Source: Clostridia bacterium
Lineage (GTDB): Bacteria > Bacillota > Clostridia > Oscillospirales > CAG-272
Direction: 5' to 3'
Length of the DNA: 64,000 nucleotides
NCBI GenBank assembly: GCA_017456905.1
Contig: JAFTIL010000013.1
Span: 1-64,000, forward strand
Translations under genes and position numbers: made by a program
The notes under the pieces: generated by a model
Told to the model about the DNA's origin: nothing
The model's database searches: none
What the model saw: only the letters and a program-made list of their open reading frames with translations
In this document: piece by piece, positions 62,215 through 64,000 of the stretch
Layout: each line of letters opens with the position of its first letter
Numbering within the stretch: position 1 is the stretch's first letter

Positions 62215-63483
62215 TTATACCACTTGGAAGATGTAAAAAGTCAGATAATCTGTCTCGGGGACGTTCCACAGGATGGGATGATCGGGCCCCTGTTGGCGGG
62301 CTTCGATCTGGCGGAGGGACACGCCCGCGTCCTCTGCGGCGTTGTGGAGCATTTGCTTGAAATAGGTGTCGGTCATGAAATGCGAGCAGGAGCAGGTGGC
62401 CAGATACCCGCCGCGGGGGAGCAGCTTCATGGCCAGGACGTTGATCTCCCGATAGCCCTTGATGGCGTTTTTGAGGGTATCGCGGCTTTTGGTGAAGGCA
62501 GGCGGGTCGAGGATGATGAAGTCATAGGGAGCTGCGCCGCGGCCCGTGGCGAGGGTGCGGAGATAGTCAAAAACATCAGCTTTGACATAGGTAATTTTGT
62601 TCGAAAGCCCGTTCTGCGCGGCGTTCTCGGCGGCTGTTTTCAGGGCATCCTCGGAGATGTCCACCGAGGTGACGTGATCTGCTCCCGCAATCGCGGCGTT
62701 GAGGCCAAAAGAGCCCGTGTGGGTAAAGCAATCCAGCACGCGGCGACCCTTGGAAACGGCGTGGATGGCGCGGCGGTTGTACTTCTGATCCAGGAAAAAG
62801 CCGGTCTTCTGCCCGTTGACGTAGTCCACCGTGTAAATAATGCCGTTTTCGGTGATCTTGGTAGTGCCATCGAGGCCGTCGGCGTCTGTCTTGAGGGACA
62901 GGGAGGGATGGGTGTAATAGCCCTCGAAGCGGGGCAGGCCCTCCAGGGTACGGATGGCCATGTCGTTGCGGAGGTATACGGCGTCGATCTCCGCGCCGTA
63001 AGTTTCCTTGAGTTGGGTCACAAGGGCAGGGAACACCCAGTCCAAAATCTTTTCCATACCCATGGAAAGTACTTCTGCCACAAGGATATTTTCAAATCTG
63101 TCCACCGTCAAACCGGGGAAGGAATCAGCCTCTCCGAAGATGAGTCGGCAACACTTGAAATCCGTCTCGCCCATGACCGAATAACGATAGGCGAGGGCAT
63201 ATCCCACGCGCCGCGCCCAAAAGGTCTCGTTGGGGATGTCGTTGGCACTGCGGGTGATCATGCGGATGCGGATCTTGGAGTTGGCATTGAAAAAGCCAAG
63301 ACCCATGAACTTATTTTTTGTGGTGCGGATTGCCACGATGTCTCCGTTTTCGGGCACGGCATCGAGGGAGATCACCTCGTCGGCATAGACCCAGACGTGG
63401 CCGCCCTTGAGGAGCTTTTCTCCCTTTCCTGTAATGACGGCTACGGGATAGTTGGAGCTTCGGCTTTTCTGTATTTCTTGCAT
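62215..63483 (-). CDS. rlmI: 23S rRNA (cytosine-C5) methyltransferase, RlmI-type
   Basis: A SAM-dependent class I methyltransferase modifying 23S rRNA. Seen: an N-terminal PUA-like domain (KLLKGGHVWVYADEV), the FGEADSFPGLTVDRF segment, FFLDQKYNRRAI, the SAM-binding VLDCFTHTGSFGLNAAIAG, DIIL-type ILDPPAFTKSR and the catalytic CSCSHFM. It is 422 residues. RlmI is the best match; related RlmK/L-type enzymes share parts. Confidence 0.9.
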   Translation of the reverse strand: MQEIQKSRSSNYPVAVITGKGEKLLKGGHVWVYADEVISLDAVPENGDIVAIRTTKNKFMGLGFFNANSKIRIRMITRSANDIPNETFWARRVGYALAYRYSVMGETDFKCCRLIFGEADSFPGLTVDRFENILVAEVLSMGMEKILDWVFPALVTQLKETYGAEIDAVYLRNDMAIRTLEGLPRFEGYYTHPSLSLKTDADGLDGTTKITENGIIYTVDYVNGQKTGFFLDQKYNRRAIHAVSKGRRVLDCFTHTGSFGLNAAIAGADHVTSVDISEDALKTAAENAAQNGLSNKITYVKADVFDYLRTLATGRGAAPYDFIILDPPAFTKSRDTLKNAIKGYREINVLAMKLLPRGGYLATCSCSHFMTDTYFKQMLHNAAEDAGVSLRQIEARQQGPDHPILWNVPETDYLTFYIFQVV

Positions 63484-64000
63484 ATGTGTTCCTCCGTTTC
63501 GGGATGTATTCTTTCATCCCCCATAGTATACCATATTTCGCAGCATTTTTCAAGAGGCCCTCGTCGCGTGGCCTCCGAATGTGTGAAAATTGCAAAAGCA
63601 GTCACAAAGCATCAAAAATCAACAATCAAAAGAGCAAGAGAGAAAAGTTTGTGCAATTCGCCGATACGTAGAAAAACGGCGCCTAAAATTGTGCATATTG
63701 CCAAAACAATCAAAAGAACAGATGAAGAGGAACTGAAGAAAAGGTGAATTTCCAATGTGAAAAGTGTAAACAAATCGCGCTTTTTGTGTAAACAATGTTT
63801 TCTGATATGTGAATAAAGGGAGAACAAACACAAAAATATTTCAAAATCGAAACAATGAATTCAAATTCTCTTTGGGGTCACACGGTCACGCGAACGGGTT
63901 ACCTGCCGAAACCCTTCTCTAAACGGAATTTTTAACAAACCGTGAACGGTCGCAAAAGGGCGTTTTTGACGCTCCTTTTAATGTATAAAACATTCCCGCC
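63484..64000. other. AT-rich stretch with no supportable gene
   Basis: Over 500 bp with no convincing start site plus coding pattern on either strand. It holds near-direct repeats: AATCAAAAGAgCA/AATCAAAAGAaCA (about 63628 and 63707) and two GTGTAAACAA units (about 63760 and 63787). A GGTCACACGGTCACG double unit lies near 63877 and ACCGTGAACGGT near 63940. A hairpin AAAAGG-GCGT/ACGC-TCCTTTT lies near 63953. No DnaA-box cluster or recognised RNA was found. Confidence 0.5.

Noticed and set aside
63484..64000. Replication origin
   Set aside because: AT-rich with some TGTGAATAA-like words but no cluster of DnaA boxes and no dnaA/dnaN nearby.

Overview
The window looks like a chromosomal stretch of an anaerobic, probably gut-associated spore-former of class Clostridia. 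The signs are a SpoIIR gene, RNase Y, a T-box leader, ferredoxin-linked indolepyruvate oxidoreductase, archaeal-type ProRS, AAAGGAGG-type ribosome binding sites, near-consensus TTGACA-17-TATAAT promoters, and lipoproteins with Thr/Glu/Pro linkers. Genus and species cannot be read from it. I saw no prophage, integrase, CRISPR array, rRNA operon or recognised defence system. Mobile content is limited to small non-coding repeats.

Layout. 0-9.9 kb: a zinc-ribbon protein, an array of eight short hairpins, tRNA-Gln and CCA-adding enzyme on the minus strand, an iorA-iorB-aminotransferase operon for amino/2-oxo acid metabolism, a DUF4091 lipoprotein and an unknown membrane-anchored protein. 10-20.8 kb: RNase Y (minus), a T-box leader whose specifier reads TAC (Tyr) ahead of a sodium:solute symporter, then secreted carbohydrate-type proteins (GH99/WbsX-like lipoprotein, SGNH hydrolase, unknown protein, solute-binding lipoprotein). 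20.8-28.3 kb: ABC exporter, alanine racemase, dusB with an orphan degenerate response regulator, DegV protein, yajC and a TIGR04086-type protein. 28.3-34.1 kb: a sugar operon (GH2 beta-mannosidase, ROK kinase, cyclase-family hydrolase, SIS isomerase, DUF3737). 34.3-40.1 kb (minus): membrane-anchored propeller-like protein, VanY-like protein, pnp, a long structured leader, rpsO, spoIIR. 40.3-47.3 kb: surface protein, pgk, an esterase, tpiA, rbfA, nrnA-type phosphoesterase, upp. 47.3-52.4 kb: a MITE-like element and two tandem sigma factor/membrane anti-sigma-like cassettes. 52.5-63.5 kb: proS, a SEDS protein, nagA, a membrane protein coupled to a CapD/FlaA1-type epimerase, a ComEC-like metallo-beta-lactamase lipoprotein, an XRE regulator with repeated operator-like palindromes, and rlmI (minus). 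The last 0.5 kb is AT-rich with no gene I can support.

The most distinctive non-coding content is (1) the eight-hairpin array at 406-587, in which different hairpins are separated by an almost invariant 6-nt spacer that flips orientation halfway; (2) two copies of a ~300-bp MITE-like element with AATTGTTGTTT termini (17026-17330 and 47340-47629); and (3) a family of about eight dispersed hairpin-plus-tail elements at gene 3' ends, in two places arranged as convergent pairs. The most distinctive coding feature is the duplicated sigma/anti-sigma cassette. The two anti-sigma-like proteins share an almost identical membrane segment but carry different extracellular parts, and a common promoter-like motif precedes both cassettes.
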